Notes: a model not told the origin generated them from the sequence alone. Positions 12,654 through 23,949 are shown, counted from the first letter of the stretch. The stretch: 64,000 bases of DNA from Candidula unifasciata (GCA_905116865.2 CAJHNH020004680.1:124001-188000); one strand, 5' to 3'. Program-made: numbers and translations.

Positions 12654-12664
12654 TTTTAGTTCTT

Positions 12665-12955
12665 CGTAAATCCCTGTGTGGGTTCTGGGGCTCTCAATTG
12701 TGGCCCAAACAAGAATAGACCCACTTCCTCTCCAACAAGCATGTCAAAAGAGATGACTAATTGAGGGTTTCCTTTGAAGTCAGAGTGCATTTGCCTGAGA
12801 GTCTGCATACAAAGAAGTCAGATCTGTTAAACGAATATGCCTACAATATTCAGAAAGTGGAACAAGTCTAAACAACCAGATCTTTTTGCCAGAGTTTACA
12901 GCCAGTGAACATGACAAAGAAGAAGAAAGAAGAAGCTTGTCCAGGGTTCATGCCC
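12665..12955 (+). repeat. SINE family A
   Basis: Starts ccctgtgtgggttctggggc right after the 47-bp satellite, ends gaacatgacaaagaagaag with extra GAA units. Confidence 0.8.
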
Positions 12956-13085
12956 GGAGATAGGCAGAAAAGCCACATTTCTCCCAGATCTATGATATAT
13001 ATCATAGAATCAAGGCCGATAGGTTACAATATCCATAGTACTGAGTCAAAGGGTTAACAACTCATAGTTTCTGGATATTTAAAGC
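12956..13085 (+). repeat. SINE family C, head lost
   Basis: gagataggcagaaaagccac to caactcatagtttctggata, joined directly to a family A SINE. Confidence 0.75.
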
Positions 13086-13202
13086 CCCTGCATACCATAA
13101 GGGGTGGTCAGTTCCCTTGCTTGTTGCATTTATTTCCCTTCCAGAAATTCTTGTAAAATTCTGAAAACTGTCTAGTGCACATATTAATAGAGTTTGGTCA
13201 AC

Positions 13203-13765
13203 CCCCAGAACCACACTTCTCCTTCAGACTTCTGAGCCATTGATTTCTCAGAACCACACTTCTCCTTCAGCCTTCTGAGCCATTGATTTCCCAGAACCAC
13301 ACTTCTCCTTCAGACTTCTGAGCCATTGATTTCCCAGAACCACACTTCTCCTTCAGCCTTCTGAGCCATTGATTTCCCAGAACCACACTTCTCCTTCAGA
13401 CTTCTGAGCCATTGATTTCTCAGAACAACAATTCTCCCACATTCTCCAGAACCACACTCTCCTTCCTTCTGAGCCATTGATTTTCCAGAACCACACTCTC
13501 CTTCAGACTTTCGGAGCCAGACCACACTTCTCCTTCAGACTTCTGAGCCATTGATTTCCCAGAACCACACATTGATTTCTTCCTTCAGACTTCTGAGCCA
13601 TTGATTGACGGTTTCCTTCAGACTTCTGACATTGATTTCCCAGAACCACACTTCTCCTTCAGCCTTCTGAGCCATTGATTTCCCAGAACCACACTTCTCC
13701 TTCAGACTTCTGAGCCATTGATTTCTCAGAACCACACTTCTCCTTCAGACTTTTGAGCCATTGAT
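13203..13765. repeat. 43-bp minisatellite
   Basis: Unit cagaaccacacttctccttc plus agacttctgagccattgatt; period 43 (13206 to 13249). Middle units are shuffled and truncated (13430-13640). Confidence 0.95.
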
Positions 13766-13774
13766 ACCCGAGTC

Positions 13775-13990
13775 CTCCATTCATGTCTGTGATTGGCCTC
13801 GTCTTTCCATTTAGTGACTCCAGGTGTTTCTAGGTCTGCCCATATTTTTTCTCTCCACCATGTACTTGGTCTGCCTCATGGACTACTGCTATTCACATCT
13901 TTCATGTATGCAGTTTTTATCTGTTATTTGCACCATGTCTTTATGCCCTAACTATAACTGTCTTTTAGCCCTCATTATGCAAAGATCACT
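13775..13990 (-). pseudogene. LINE 3' fragment (RGRPR-type tail)
   Basis: Minus strand resembles the GRPRxxWWxEK...DLETPGVTKW tail of LINE polyproteins. It is the same family as 21790-22010, with shared words such as acttggtctgcc and tatgcagtttttat. Confidence 0.5.
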
Positions 13991-14089
13991 GGTGATTTAA
14001 ACAGGATAATAAACTTTTATTGTTACTTCTCAGTCTCAAATCCTCACTGTTTGCATCTTTGGTGGGTTCAGAATGTTGAATTAAGAAAC

Positions 14090-14250
14090 TACATCACAGC
14101 ACTCGGGACACTCCCATAAGTGCTTAGTCCCCATCTTCAGCAGCAAAGAGTTCCAATTCCAATGGCACCAATAACCGTCTGATTGTATATCCATTTCATC
14201 CTTCCTCTGAGTGTTGAGCGTCGGCCAGATCCCCTGCTAACAGCGCCACT
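14090..14250 (-). pseudogene. Family R LINE 3' tail
   Basis: Minus strand carries the GTIGIGTLxLLLKMGTK-LWECPEC-like end (gcactcgggacactcccata on plus). 5'-truncated copy. Confidence 0.6.
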
Positions 14251-14324
14251 TTCCTCAAACCATAATGATCCATCTGCGCACTAAAGGGCCCTCACAATAT
14301 CTAACTTGTCATACATCATGATGG

Positions 14325-14432
14325 GTTCAGAGCCACTGTGGTAGAGAAAAATATCCTGAAAAATATCCAGGGATTGAACCGGAGCATCTGTCTCGATAGG
14401 CATATTACGCCATTCACTTTACCACAGTAGCT
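14325..14432 (-). repeat. tRNA-headed SINE family K-like
   Basis: atatccagggattgaaccgg and ttcactttaccacagtagct: antisense head. Confidence 0.5.
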
Positions 14433-15290
14433 TTTAGAGGATTTTGAAACCAAGCCAGGACAAATGAGGAATGTAATTGACGTGAACAGGGAAACCCCTG
14501 TCTGTTTTTAACAGCCATGTGAATAGATAATGTTATCTCAGAACATGAGCTGAAGAAATGGTTACGTGACCTGGTATAAAATTTGTAAGTGGGACGGGGC
14601 CAGTTCATGCATGCTGTTAGCGTGATTGTCAAGGTGTGTCTGTGCTGTTATCAGTAGTAATTTGTTTAAAAGCCCTTTCATTTTCTGTGAGTATGGCATT
14701 GTAGAAAACTTTGCTTAGGATTGAGCAAGCTGCAAGAAAATATTATCCAGAGATTTAGCAAGCTGCATGGACAAATTCTAAGTATGACATACATAGTTAA
14801 TACTTAGACGTATCATTGGATTTTTTACTCTATTTATTATTTCTGTTATTTTTTTCACTGTTTTTGCCACTTTATTTATTTTATTTCTCTACACCTTTTT
14901 CTCTTCTTATAGTCAAAATGCTTGAAAAGCATATTTATTTCCTGGACGAGTTGTGAATTAACAAATAGACATAGAACATCTGTGAGTTTGGTATCATTAT
15001 TGGTTGTCTCTGACATTGTTGTGCTAATTATGCTAGTTTCATTAGGTAGTTGCTGGTGTTCTCAATAGACTCAACTGCTAGACCCAGAAATAAATGGCCT
15101 CACTTGTTCATAAATCATAGACACTTGGTAGTTAATGAAATGGTAAATACAGCAGTGTGATATCACTATTCTGTTTCACAACAGACTTTTTTTAGGAACG
15201 TCTAGGAGTGGAAGAGTTAAATTATGTGCTGTTTAGCTGAGACATGGTTTTATAACATTTTCAACAATTGACTTATATTTTTTTCGTTGC
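14430..15290. other. Upstream intron/flank of the membrane-protein exon
   Basis: AT-rich, no repeat family recognised, ends in a good acceptor. A promoter or first exon was not identifiable. Confidence 0.4.
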
Positions 15291-15292
15291 AG

Positions 15293-15474
15293 ATTGCTAC
15301 ATTTGCAGACTTTAATAGGTAACTGTTGAATAACACGATTTGTTCAAACAACAGTGTTTTGTACCCACTCCACTAAGAAATTTGGAAAGCAAACAGTTTA
15401 TCATAAAACTGAATTATTTCAACAGTTCTGTCATAAAGGAAGAATCTTTTTGGCTCCGTTTTCCATTTCCAACA
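15293..15474 (+). other. Probable 5' UTR part of the membrane-protein exon
   Basis: Lies between a good acceptor (pyrimidine tract, ttgcag) and the first in-frame ATG. The stretch 15340-15474 is open in the coding frame but begins with TTG, not ATG. At least one non-coding first exon must lie upstream and was not located. Confidence 0.5.
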
Positions 15475-16303
15475 ATGTCTGATACAGACATAATACTTCA
15501 AAGTGAACAAGTTCACCACAGGATGAATTCTGTCCCTGATTTCTCATCTTCATGGGAAACGGATCTGACAGAACCTCCTGCCGGTCTTGCTAGTGATGAT
15601 GAAGATTCTCAATCAGTCCAGCGCTACAGTCGAACCAGTTCTCTGTGTGACGACAGTGGTTTTAATAGCTCAACCAGTGAAGACAGAGATGATGCAATGG
15701 ACACACCGTTAAGACACAGATGTGATTTTGACAGCCTTAAATCTCTCATCAGAAATGTTGATATTCAGGTATGTGATACTCCGGATTCATTACTCAGTAG
15801 TCAAACACACAGTTCTGAAGAATCAAACAGTTCAGCTATATTGTCTTACAACTTTAAAAACTCTCCCGTTGAAATGAAAATATCAAACAATACAATCTCA
15901 GAGGTGAATTCACACTCACTTATATCAAACCTAGACTCTGGAAGTAATATTTCAGACAATTCTTCAGTCAACAGTGATATTTCAAATAGGAATACAGGTA
16001 GAATTAGCAGAAGACACAGAACTGATAACCAAAACTCACAAGCTGTCCCTGGAGCACCTTTAACTCCCAGAGCACCTTCGACTCCTAGGGCATCCAGAAG
16101 CAGAAGACACAGGACACGAGATTTGAACAATAATGATTCTGGGCGCAAAAATCTCAACTCGTACTTAAGCACCCCTCCATTCAAACTTCAGGACTGCTTT
16201 CAGAATCAGGGACTTTTATCACTTGTTGCATGTATTACATACACAGTATTCCTCATGATCATATTCTGCCTGCTTGGAGTCGTATGCGATTATGTTAAAT
16301 CTG
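15475..16303 (+). CDS. Unrecognised Ser-rich single-pass (tail-anchored?) membrane protein, exon
   Basis: 276 codons plus one base, acceptor ttttcgttgcag at 15281-15292 and donor CTG|GTAAGT at 16304. The first ATG in frame is 15475 (A at -3); the frame is open upstream to a TAA at 15331 but has no ATG, so 15293-15474 is probably 5' UTR. Residues 1-240 are hydrophilic, very rich in Ser, Asn and Asp, with SRTSSLCDDSGFNSS (phosphodegron-like look), then a basic, Pro/Thr segment (RISRRHRTD, TPRAPSTPRASRSRRHRTRD). Residues about 247-271 are one hydrophobic helix (LLSLVACITYTVFLMIIFCL). The layout resembles tail-anchored ER or nuclear-envelope proteins, but I recognise no family. Codon use and phase look genuine, unlike the repeats around it. 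A MITE sits 22 bp beyond the donor. Confidence 0.8.
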
Positions 16304-16325
16304 GTAAGTATCTTTATTGCATTCA

Positions 16326-16592
16326 GACAATAGGGTTCTTTCGCAATATCCTACCCCAGATATCACAGGACAGTCCAACATTTCAGAGGGTGGTAAGACT
16401 GGGTTTCCCGGCTTTCTGATGCTTTTAACGACCCCAAAACATCTAGAGCTGGTGCTAACCCCAACCCACCTACATCCCACGAGAGAGTGCAGCCTAGGTC
16501 CCAAGACTGCATGCAGCCTATCTACCACCCTCTGAAACATTTAGACTTTCCCTTGCCCTGTGGATTTTCCCTGTTTGGGGTAGGATATTAAG
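16326..16592. mobile_element. MITE family G copy, 22 bp past the exon donor
   Basis: Inverted ends GGGTTCTTTCGCAATATCCT and reverse complement of GGGCTTTCTTAATATCCTAC, both running into CCCC; flanked by CAATA-like words. It lies at the very start of the membrane-protein intron. Confidence 0.7.
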
Positions 16593-16629
16593 AAAGCCCC
16601 AATACATGTAATGGTGGTTTCACATCATC

Positions 16630-16880
16630 TTCTTTTGTCTTCTAACCCCCAGTGGGACATAGGCCCACAGCCAAGTCATTATACCCTTCTCTATTGCATG
16701 TGGCTCCGCCCTTGTCCTCACCATTTTGTTTTTTGTTTGTTTTTACTTCACTCTAGCTCCCTTCTCCATGTGGAATTCCTTAATTTCTGTGTCCCTGTGG
16801 GTTCCAGTGCAAAGACATTCAAATTATATTGTTCTCACCATGTTCCACACCCTGTTTGGGGTGAGAGGGGGAGAATGAGA
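16630..16880 (-). pseudogene. LINE fragment related to 53140-53400
   Basis: Shares ordered words with 53140-53400 (e.g. ggttccagtgcaaagac, ctagctcccttctccatgtg). Non-coding remnants of one LINE family on the minus strand. Confidence 0.5.
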
Positions 16881-17269
16881 AAAGAGGGAACAAGTGATCG
16901 CAGGCAGTCCCAAGTGGTAGATTTTCTTAGTATGATGCAAGTCTTTGAAATGCAGCCATTAATAACTTTGCACTGTCAGATCAAAAGTCCAAATTGTATT
17001 TTGATTTAGCTGCTTATGTCCCCCTCCCCCCCCCTCCTTAGTTTTTTAACGATGCAGCCTCCACATATCTGTATCCTTAACATTTGCCGTAAAATATGAG
17101 GGTAGGGTGATGAGTTCCCTTCCTCACTACTTTTCCATTCTCCGACTATTTGCAGAGCATTCCCGAAGTTACCAGACACCTTTTATGATGCTGGGTTAAG
17201 CCCAGAGCTGGACTGGTCAAAATTAAAACACACACAAAAAAGTCATGCCACTTCTGGGGATTAAAGCCA

Positions 17270-17535
17270 CACCTCCTGTATGGGTGACCATTGTGAGGGG
17301 AACCAAGAATAGATCCACTGCCTCCTCAACAGGCATGTCTTAGGAGTCAACTAATTGGGGGCTGCCTTCAAAGTCAGAGTGCATCTGTCTGGAAGGCAAG
17401 CTACCAACAGTCTGCATACAAATTAACAAGATCTGTGAAACGGATATGCATGCAACACTCAGGGCCAGGAACAAGACGAAGTTCAGTGGATGAACAACCA
17501 GAACTTTACAGCCCGTGAAGGCAAAGAAGAAAAAA
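17270..17535 (+). repeat. SINE family A
   Basis: tgtgaggggaaccaagaata to gcccgtgaaggcaaagaaga. In the membrane-protein intron. Confidence 0.75.
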
Positions 17536-17734
17536 ACAACCCAGACCACTGTCTTGACATGCTCAGTCACTGCAGATCTGTTCAGACAGTTTTTAACTGT
17601 CTGTACTTAGCACTTTTCAGGTAACTGTCTGTACTTAGCACTTTTCAGGCATCTGGAGGAGGGGGAGAGGGGCTGAATGAATGTCTGCCTGGTTAGTGTA
17701 GTCACCTCAAACTGTAGGTTAGGATATTTATTTT

Positions 17735-17965
17735 TAGACAGTACGCCGTGGTGTAGCTGCTGGGCGCTCACCTCTGGATTCAGGTCCCAACAGAGCCTGC
17801 CTTCTTTCAAAATGACCTAACCTCCCAGGCGGACCCAGCCTTATAATAGGTACCAGGTAAAGTCCTGTGAAGTAATGATGGCCTTAATGATGTTGACCAT
17901 ATTACCCTCAGAGTACCTATTGGTTTACACAAATATAGGTCTAACCCTGTATACTTAATAGGCCT
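17735..17965 (+). repeat. SINE family B
   Basis: cgccgtggtgtagctgctgg head, then ggtaccaggtaaagtcctgt and taataggcctgatagtgtgg tail. Confidence 0.75.
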
Positions 17966-18609
17966 GATAGTGTGGATAAGGAGCCTTACACCAAGAAAAT
18001 ATCTTGAACATGTACAAACTCCTCTGAAGTGCCTCTTCTTGAACTGGTGGAGAGGGTAAATGTGTTCAATTTAAAGATCCCCAAATCAGTTTTGCTGGCA
18101 ATAGTGTAGCTAACCTGCTGATTGGGTCTCCCATGTCTGGCAGATTGACGAATAGAGACCAGAGTGAGGCACATTTGCTGCCTTAAAAATTAAGCAAATA
18201 TGGTTGTTGTCATTATTCAGATTATAACTGAAATATATTACAGACATTTTGCAAGCTGGTGGCTCATCAGACACATATTGCTAGATCAGTATTCAGATCA
18301 GTCGGCACTCTTGTGATGTGGTCAGACACCACACAAGCCATTTTTACTTCCCAGGACATTACCTGTTACCCATTTGAGCTGAGTTGACCTGGAAATCAGT
18401 GTCATTTGTGAAGAGAAAAAATCTGTGATCGTACAGATTTGAACCTTAGATCTGGCTTTGCATTATATGATGAGTTAATTAGTTCTTTGTCCCAGCCTTT
18501 GCTAATCTACAAAATACATTTATTAGGATTTCTGTGTGGATTTAGGATGGGGGGAACAAGAATGTTATAAAAGCAAACTAATTAAGGTGGCAGATGAGTT
18601 ATGAGTTGG

Positions 18610-18965
18610 ATTATCTTCACGGCACTCCGGACACATCCATAGGTGCTCAGGTTCTGCTCTCAGTATATTCATCAGTCTAGCGCGGTTAATAGTTCCAGTC
18701 CTTTGATGGTTGACAAGACTTTTTGTGTCAGGTGTGTTTCTCATTCTTGGCTATGCCGATCTTTACTCCCAATTCTCATATTTTTTAGCAGTGATGTGGA
18801 CACATTACTTCCAAAATCCTCTGAATGTCTTAGGGCATTGACAGTGTCTGTGTGATCTATGGGCCGACCATCCTCATTTAATGCAGCATCTGCCAGTCTA
18901 ACGGCTCTTTCATTACCAACAACACCTGCATGACCTGGAAAAAATATAAAGGTAACTGCACACAT
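18610..18965 (-). pseudogene. Family R LINE: RNase H domain end and 3' tail
   Basis: Reads FPGHAGVVGNERAVRLADAA (RNase H His/Asp motif region), then TVNALRHSEDFGS, and ends with the ECxEC tail on 18610-18660. This family recurs at 14090, 19945, 38590, 49505, 53995, 58135, 58810 and 59540. Confidence 0.7.
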
Positions 18966-19423
18966 AGGAGAGTTTCATAGGCAGATGTTGCAGCATAGGT
19001 GTAATCCAAAACATAACATGCTAACTGTTCCTGTAACAAACAAATACAGAAGAATTGGTTGGGGTAGATTGCCTCAAGGAGGCTAAAATTGATAGACAAT
19101 AGGTCTTGTTCAACACAGGACAGTATGCAGAGAGTAGATCGGCTGGTATGTTTTACTGTGGTTCACAGCGAGGTTGTGATATCTGTGCTGTTTGGTTAAG
19201 TACAATCCACCCCCCTCCCCTCCCCCCCCCCCCGCCACATGGGGATATGGCCATTTTACTTCGCATGTATCTGTTAACCTGCGGTCAGTTTTAAAATCTC
19301 AAGAGATTTTTGTTTGAGTAATTTAACATGGCTGAATTGCTCACATTTCAGTTCATTGCTAAATTGCCCTTGTATACCATAAATGAATTGCTTTCTTACA
19401 TTTTCTTCTCTTTGTGTTGGCAG

Positions 19424-19508
19424 TTGTTGGAAAGCAGAATTTGAGGGAACTCCGAGCAGACATCGTCCAGTCCAGACACACACGGACAAACATGGCGTCG
19501 GGCTGAAG
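19424..19508 (+). CDS. Candidate terminal exon of the membrane-protein gene
   Basis: Strong acceptor ttttcttctctttgtgttggcag ends at 19423. Starting in phase 1, as the upstream exon requires, it reads VVGKQNLRELRADIVQSR and ends TRTNMASG then TGA. This adds a 27-residue basic tail after the membrane helix, for a protein of 303 residues. The intron would be 3,120 bp. Supported by acceptor quality, phase and amphipathic composition only. An alternative in-phase downstream exon is at 21309-21497. An AATAAA at 19718-19723 could end the message. Confidence 0.42.
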
Positions 19509-19944
19509 ACTTAGCTGATGTTCATATAGTTCATCATCGCCATCATCCCTTAACACTGCGTGTCGTTGGATCACCAGTTGCTGTTGATGGTCTGTTCAGA
19601 TTCCTCTGCCGTTGATGGTCGGATGCGATGGACTTCATGGTTGCATGCCTGATGCGTGTCCAGTCAGTCATGTTCTGAATCCAGGTCTTTCTTGGTCTCT
19701 TCTCCTCTACTGGGAAAAATAAAAGCTGCCAAATGATTCATTGAAGCTGCAGCAGAGACACCTGAATACTACAGAAGTGGAAGAAGTGTCAGCTCAGTTG
19801 TAGTTGAATGGACTGGTATACCTCATGTACTAGACAATTTCCTGACTTCTAGGGCAAATACTTAACTTGATATGAGAGTGTGAGTGTTTTGTTCATTTTT
19901 GCTGATTCATGATGGGATGAAAGAATAAATCAAGAAATAACATA

Positions 19945-20085
19945 TCTGCACTTGGGACATTCTCAAATGTGCTCCATCTCCTCCGTCAGTAGCGAACAAA
20001 GACTTGACATGCTAATAGTACTAGTTGTAACCTGACTAAAACTGTGCACATATTTCTCCTTCAGTGCTGAATATCTTCCAGGCTC
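19945..20085 (-). pseudogene. Family R LINE 3' tail, decayed
   Basis: Contains gcacttgggacattctcaaa and the tgctccatctcctcc stretch in the same order as 49510-49560. Short 5'-truncated remnant directly beside a family A SINE. Confidence 0.5.
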
Positions 20086-20139
20086 TCTACTCACCCCCTG
20101 TTCAATTAGTTTTTCAGTGCATGGATTCTCTCTGTGTTC

Positions 20140-20440
20140 TATTGCACTGCCCATTTCTTCCTCCTCTTTGCATTCACCAGCTGTAAACTCTGGCGGAAAG
20201 GTCTGGTTGTTGGACTGTAGTCCTATTCCAGAACCTATGTGTTTTGCGTGTGCATCCATTTCACAGATCTGACTCAGTTGTATGCAGACTGTTGGTTCCT
20301 TGCTTCTCAGGCAGATGCACTCCGACTTCAAAGGAAGCTCCCAATTAGTTGACTCTTACAACATGCTTTTGGGTAGGCAGTGGGTCTATTCTTGTTTTCC
20401 CTATAACAGGGCCCCGGGACCCACACAGGGAACAAACCAT
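20140..20440 (-). repeat. SINE family A
   Basis: ttgcattcaccagctgtaaa to gggccccgggacccacacag, antisense. Confidence 0.85.
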
Positions 20441-20914
20441 TTGATCCCAGCCTTCGCCATGTCCGCTTTATCAAAAAGTAGCTCACAGCACAGAGTGGCC
20501 GTCAGCAGCCAAGCTGTCAGCCTCCCCATGACCCCACTCACCTGAATATCCTGGACAGAAAATCCATAATGGGACGATGGCTAGTTTAGTTCACTACCAC
20601 AGCAGTTCAGGTCCAGTCTCTGAGGATTGGTTTTGTTCTAACAACATACGGCTGCTTTTCAGTCTAATGTCATGGATAGGTGGAAGAGATTGGAGTGATT
20701 ACTTGGATTCATCTTCTTGTGTCCATTTAAAATTGTTTTTCTTTCATTGGGTGGTGGTTATGCTGTGTTTCATTACAGCAGACTTGATATTTTTGCTCCT
20801 TTCAGATGACAAATTTGCCTGCAGGTTTTGTTTTACCTGGTTAGTCTTCCCAAGTAATTTTTAGGGCATTCTGTGACCTCATTGTGGTAACACCATCTAC
20901 ATCCATATAAGTTT

Positions 20915-21205
20915 TTCATCTTCGCATTCACCGGCTGTAAACTCCGGCAGAAAGTTCTGGTTGTTTGTCCACCTATAGACTTTAATCTTGTTCCAGAACC
21001 TGGGTGTTGCTTGTACATCCATTTTACCACCCTGACTTATTTGTATGCAGACTGTTCATTCCTTGCCTCTCAGGGAAAACCACACCACGACTTTGAAGGA
21101 AGCCTCCACTTAGTTGACTTTTACAAAATGCTTATTAGGGAGCAGGTGGTTCTATTCTTGTTCCGCCCACAATGGTGCTGCAGAACCCACACGGGAACAT
21201 TTCAG
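20915..21205 (-). repeat. SINE family A
   Basis: ttcgcattcaccggctgtaa to agaacccacacgggaac. A second antisense copy 480 bp from the previous one. Confidence 0.85.
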
Positions 21206-21308
21206 TCCAACCACAGTAGGTTCACTCCACCAGGCCCATCCAACCTCTGTTTGGCTTTCAGAGAAAGGCAGGAGCAACCCACAGGCATTTGCTGCTGTCT
21301 GGATAGAC

Positions 21309-21497
21309 TTCTATAACAGTGAGCAAATATATATGATAGTGCACAAGCAGGTGGTCAGATCTGAGACATATCAATATACAGAATATAAGGATGTATTTGT
21401 GGAAATTAAAGCAAATAAAGAGGTTCTCAAGATTTTGGCTAAGAAAAAATGTAGTGTTGAGAGAAAAGTTGCAAGTGAACTACTCTGGCAACATTAA
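21309..21497 (+). CDS. Coding-like open stretch of unknown origin, alternative 3' exon
   Basis: After a weak acceptor-like ctgtctggatag, the frame reads DFYNSEQIYMIVHKQVV, then ETYQYTEYKDVFVEIKANKE and ends ERKVASELLWQH with TAA. Composition is protein-like (mixed charged and hydrophobic, no low complexity) and unlike the SINE directly upstream. The phase also fits the 16303 donor. I do not recognise it; it may instead be a fragment of a transposon ORF. Confidence 0.25.
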   Translation, partial: FYNSEQIYMIVHKQVVRSETYQYTEYKDVFVEIKANKEVLKILAKKKCSVERKVASELLWQH

Positions 21498-21529
21498 AAG
21501 ATTTAAAAGTCAAGGATCCTTTTTCACAT

Positions 21530-21695
21530 CATCAGGCACTTAGGGCTAGACCTGTGTTATATAGACCTATTGGCACTTGGTGGATGAAGTGGTCAGCCTT
21601 TGTTCTTGGGGGCCACGGTCATTTCTGAAAGGAGGAGAAAAAAAGTCCAGCACCCTCTGAATTTGAACCTATGACCTTTGAATTCATTCCGTTTT
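21530..21695 (-). repeat. SINE family B
   Basis: aggcacttagggctagacct to gaacctatgacctttg. Confidence 0.7.
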
Positions 21696-21706
21696 AAAAA
21701 GGGATG

Positions 21707-21728
21707 GGGGTGGGGGGGGGGGGGGGGT
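21707..21728. repeat. G run
   Basis: Interrupted only by one T; next to SINE B. Confidence 0.9.
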
Positions 21729-21789
21729 AATAATATAAATTATCAGAATCTGCTGCTCGGTTATTCTGTCTTTATTGATAGCACTTGAT

Positions 21790-22010
21790 ACAGAAAGTTG
21801 GGATAAGACATTCCGAGCCCTTGAGGTTCATTGCTGCAGATATCACCCGCCTCCATCTCTTTTAGTTGGCCTTCTCTTTCCAGCTGGTGACACTAAGTGT
21901 TTGCAGGTCTGTCTGGACATTATCTCCATCGTCTTCTTGGTCTGCCTTGTGGTCTATGACCATTCTTCTCCCTCGTGTATACAGTTTTTACTTCTGTCAT
22001 TTTTTAAAAT
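21790..22010 (-). pseudogene. LINE 3' fragment, same family as 13775-13990
   Basis: Minus strand gives GRPRRRW and a VTSW-like tail. It aligns by eye with 13775-13990. Heavily decayed. Confidence 0.5.
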
Positions 22011-22461
22011 TGGTATAGAAAAATACGTGTCCGGTTGTATGTTAATAGTTTCATTTAACAATTGTGCTGTTGGTGATTGCACAGAAGATTTTTGCTCATA
22101 CTGCATTGACATTACTGTAAATAATTATTTTTCTCACAATATGTGGGTGTTTTATGTTGACAGTATGCATTATTACTGTTGTTTTGTTTTTCATTTAACA
22201 GAAGTGCCCTAACATGTTATTTGTTACCATCTGTAAATAAAGAGATACAAATGAAGTTATAAAGTGTTTTCATTTATTTTTCAACTGTATATGGCAAGGT
22301 CTTCGTCTCTTCTTCCTTCAGTTCACTATCAAAAGTGGAGGAGATGTAAGGATTTTGTGTGTGCTCTCTATAATGCATTGTACAAGTTGGTCTTATTTTC
22401 TTTTAACTCTTTTAGTCTCAAGCAAGAGTTTCCCTAACTCCTGTTTTCCTAAGCATTAGTT

Positions 22462-22985
22462 GCTTGAACTTCGTGTTCACCAGCTGTAAAGTCCGGCGGA
22501 AAGTTCTCATTGTTCGTCCCTTTCTGGACTGCAGTCCTGTTCCAGAACCTGAGTGTTGCGTGTGCATCCGTTTGACAGATCTGACTAATTTGTATGCATA
22601 CTGTTGGTTCCTTGGCTTTCAGGCAGATGCACTCCAACTTCAAAGGAAGCTCCCAATTAGTCGACTCTTACAACATGCCATTGGGTAGACAGTTGGATCT
22701 ATTCTTTTTTACCCTGTAATAGGGCCCCGTCGGCTAAGTCGATGCGAAGGCTTCGCTTCGTAATGCCGGGTTCGATCCCAGCTGCGGGCAATGGGCCTTG
22801 CGTTGGTTTCGACAGTGGTGTCAAGAAAGCTGACTGTCCAGAAAGCAATGGCAAACAACTGGAGGTAAATTTGCCAAGAGAAACCACACAACAGCCAGGG
22901 GCTGTTAGGGTTGTTTCTGCAATGTCCTGTAAAGGATACGCAACTAACTTTTTCAATAGGGCCCCGGAACCCACACGGAGAGTTG
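22462..22985 (-). repeat. SINE family A split by a family D SINE
   Basis: Left part 22462-22729 and right part 22955-22985 rejoin at AATAGGGCCCCG, the duplicated target site. Confidence 0.9.
22730..22954 (+). mobile_element. tRNA-derived SINE family D, nested, with 12-bp target duplication
   Basis: Direct repeats AATAGGGCCCCG at 22718-22729 and 22955-22966. Head tcggctaagtcgatgcgaag and gggttcgatcccagctgc have A- and B-box form; the body ends tgtcctgtaaaggatacgca. Confidence 0.9.
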
Positions 22986-22989
22986 CTTG

Positions 22990-23597
22990 AACTAATATTT
23001 ATTTAAAGTGTGAAGGTGTCCAAATATTAATTCTGTAGGACAAAAGTAGCTGAAGTAACAGTTGGGACAGAATGGGGTACACACAGCTGGGTATGATACA
23101 CACAGCTAAGAAAAACATAGCATGCTACGTAACAGCAATGAAGGCACAGTGCGTTGCTTGGTACTGAAAGATTTAAGGCTGTTGTTAAACCTAAAGTGAA
23201 CTTTGATGAAAGGAACCAAAGCTGCTGAATTGGATCCAGCCATGATATTGAACTAAATGCACATAACGGAATGGAAAAATAGACTGCAAGCCCTAAGTAA
23301 CATAATGGGACAGGAAATGAATGTTCTTAATGCCATCTTTCCATATTTTGTATGATCTTCCTCCTTGCCCTGTGTTTATTATATTTATTCAGTGTGGCAG
23401 TTGGTACCAGGGCATTCTCATCAGATGGACAAACCACCTCATCTGTTGCTCTTTAAGGTTATGACAAGGTAAAGGGGCTGAGATCCACATCTTTGAAACA
23501 TGTGCTATCCCTTTACTTCGCTGGCCAATCTACTTTCAGTGGATCATGTGAAAATCACACAGGCAAACTCTACCTCCTAAAACTTTTCCTGTTGCTC
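22990..23597. other. No gene seen
   Basis: No open frame with motifs. The AATAAA at 22236-22241 upstream could be a polyadenylation signal of the plus-strand gene. Confidence 0.35.
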
Positions 23598-23949
23598 ATT
23601 TTGGTCTGGGGAGGATTTTTCAGAAATGTCCATGGGTTAATGACCTTTTTTTTTAAGCATTCAGGGGGCAAAAAGGTTAAAGAAAAGAACAAGCAATTTG
23701 TAGAAGCTTCTATTATTAGCATTCTGTCTACAAACAAAACATGGTGAACTAGCTACAAGTGTAATAAGTAATTTTGGGCTGGGGAGGATTTTTCAGAAAT
23801 TTCCATGGGTTTATGACCTTTTTTTTTTTTAAGCATTCAGGGGGCAAAAAGGTTAAAGAAAGGAACATGCAAATTGTAGAAGTTTCTATTATTAGCATTC
23901 TGTGTACAAACAAAACATGGTGAACTAGCTACAAGTGTAATAAGTAATG
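23598..23949. repeat. 173-bp tandem duplication
   Basis: ggggaggatttttcagaaat at 23608 and 23781; both units end gctacaagtgtaataagtaa. About 95% alike by eye. Confidence 0.9.

Noticed and set aside
13310..13735. Repeated WFWEINGSEV-type minus frames
   Set aside because: 43-bp unit shifts frame each copy; non-coding minisatellite.
15340..15474. Extending the membrane protein start to 15340
   Set aside because: The codon there is TTG; the first ATG is at 15475 and a TAA lies just upstream at 15331.
21775..22212. 145-residue plus frame
   Set aside because: The first part is an antisense LINE tail shared with 13775-13990; the rest is AT-rich non-coding.
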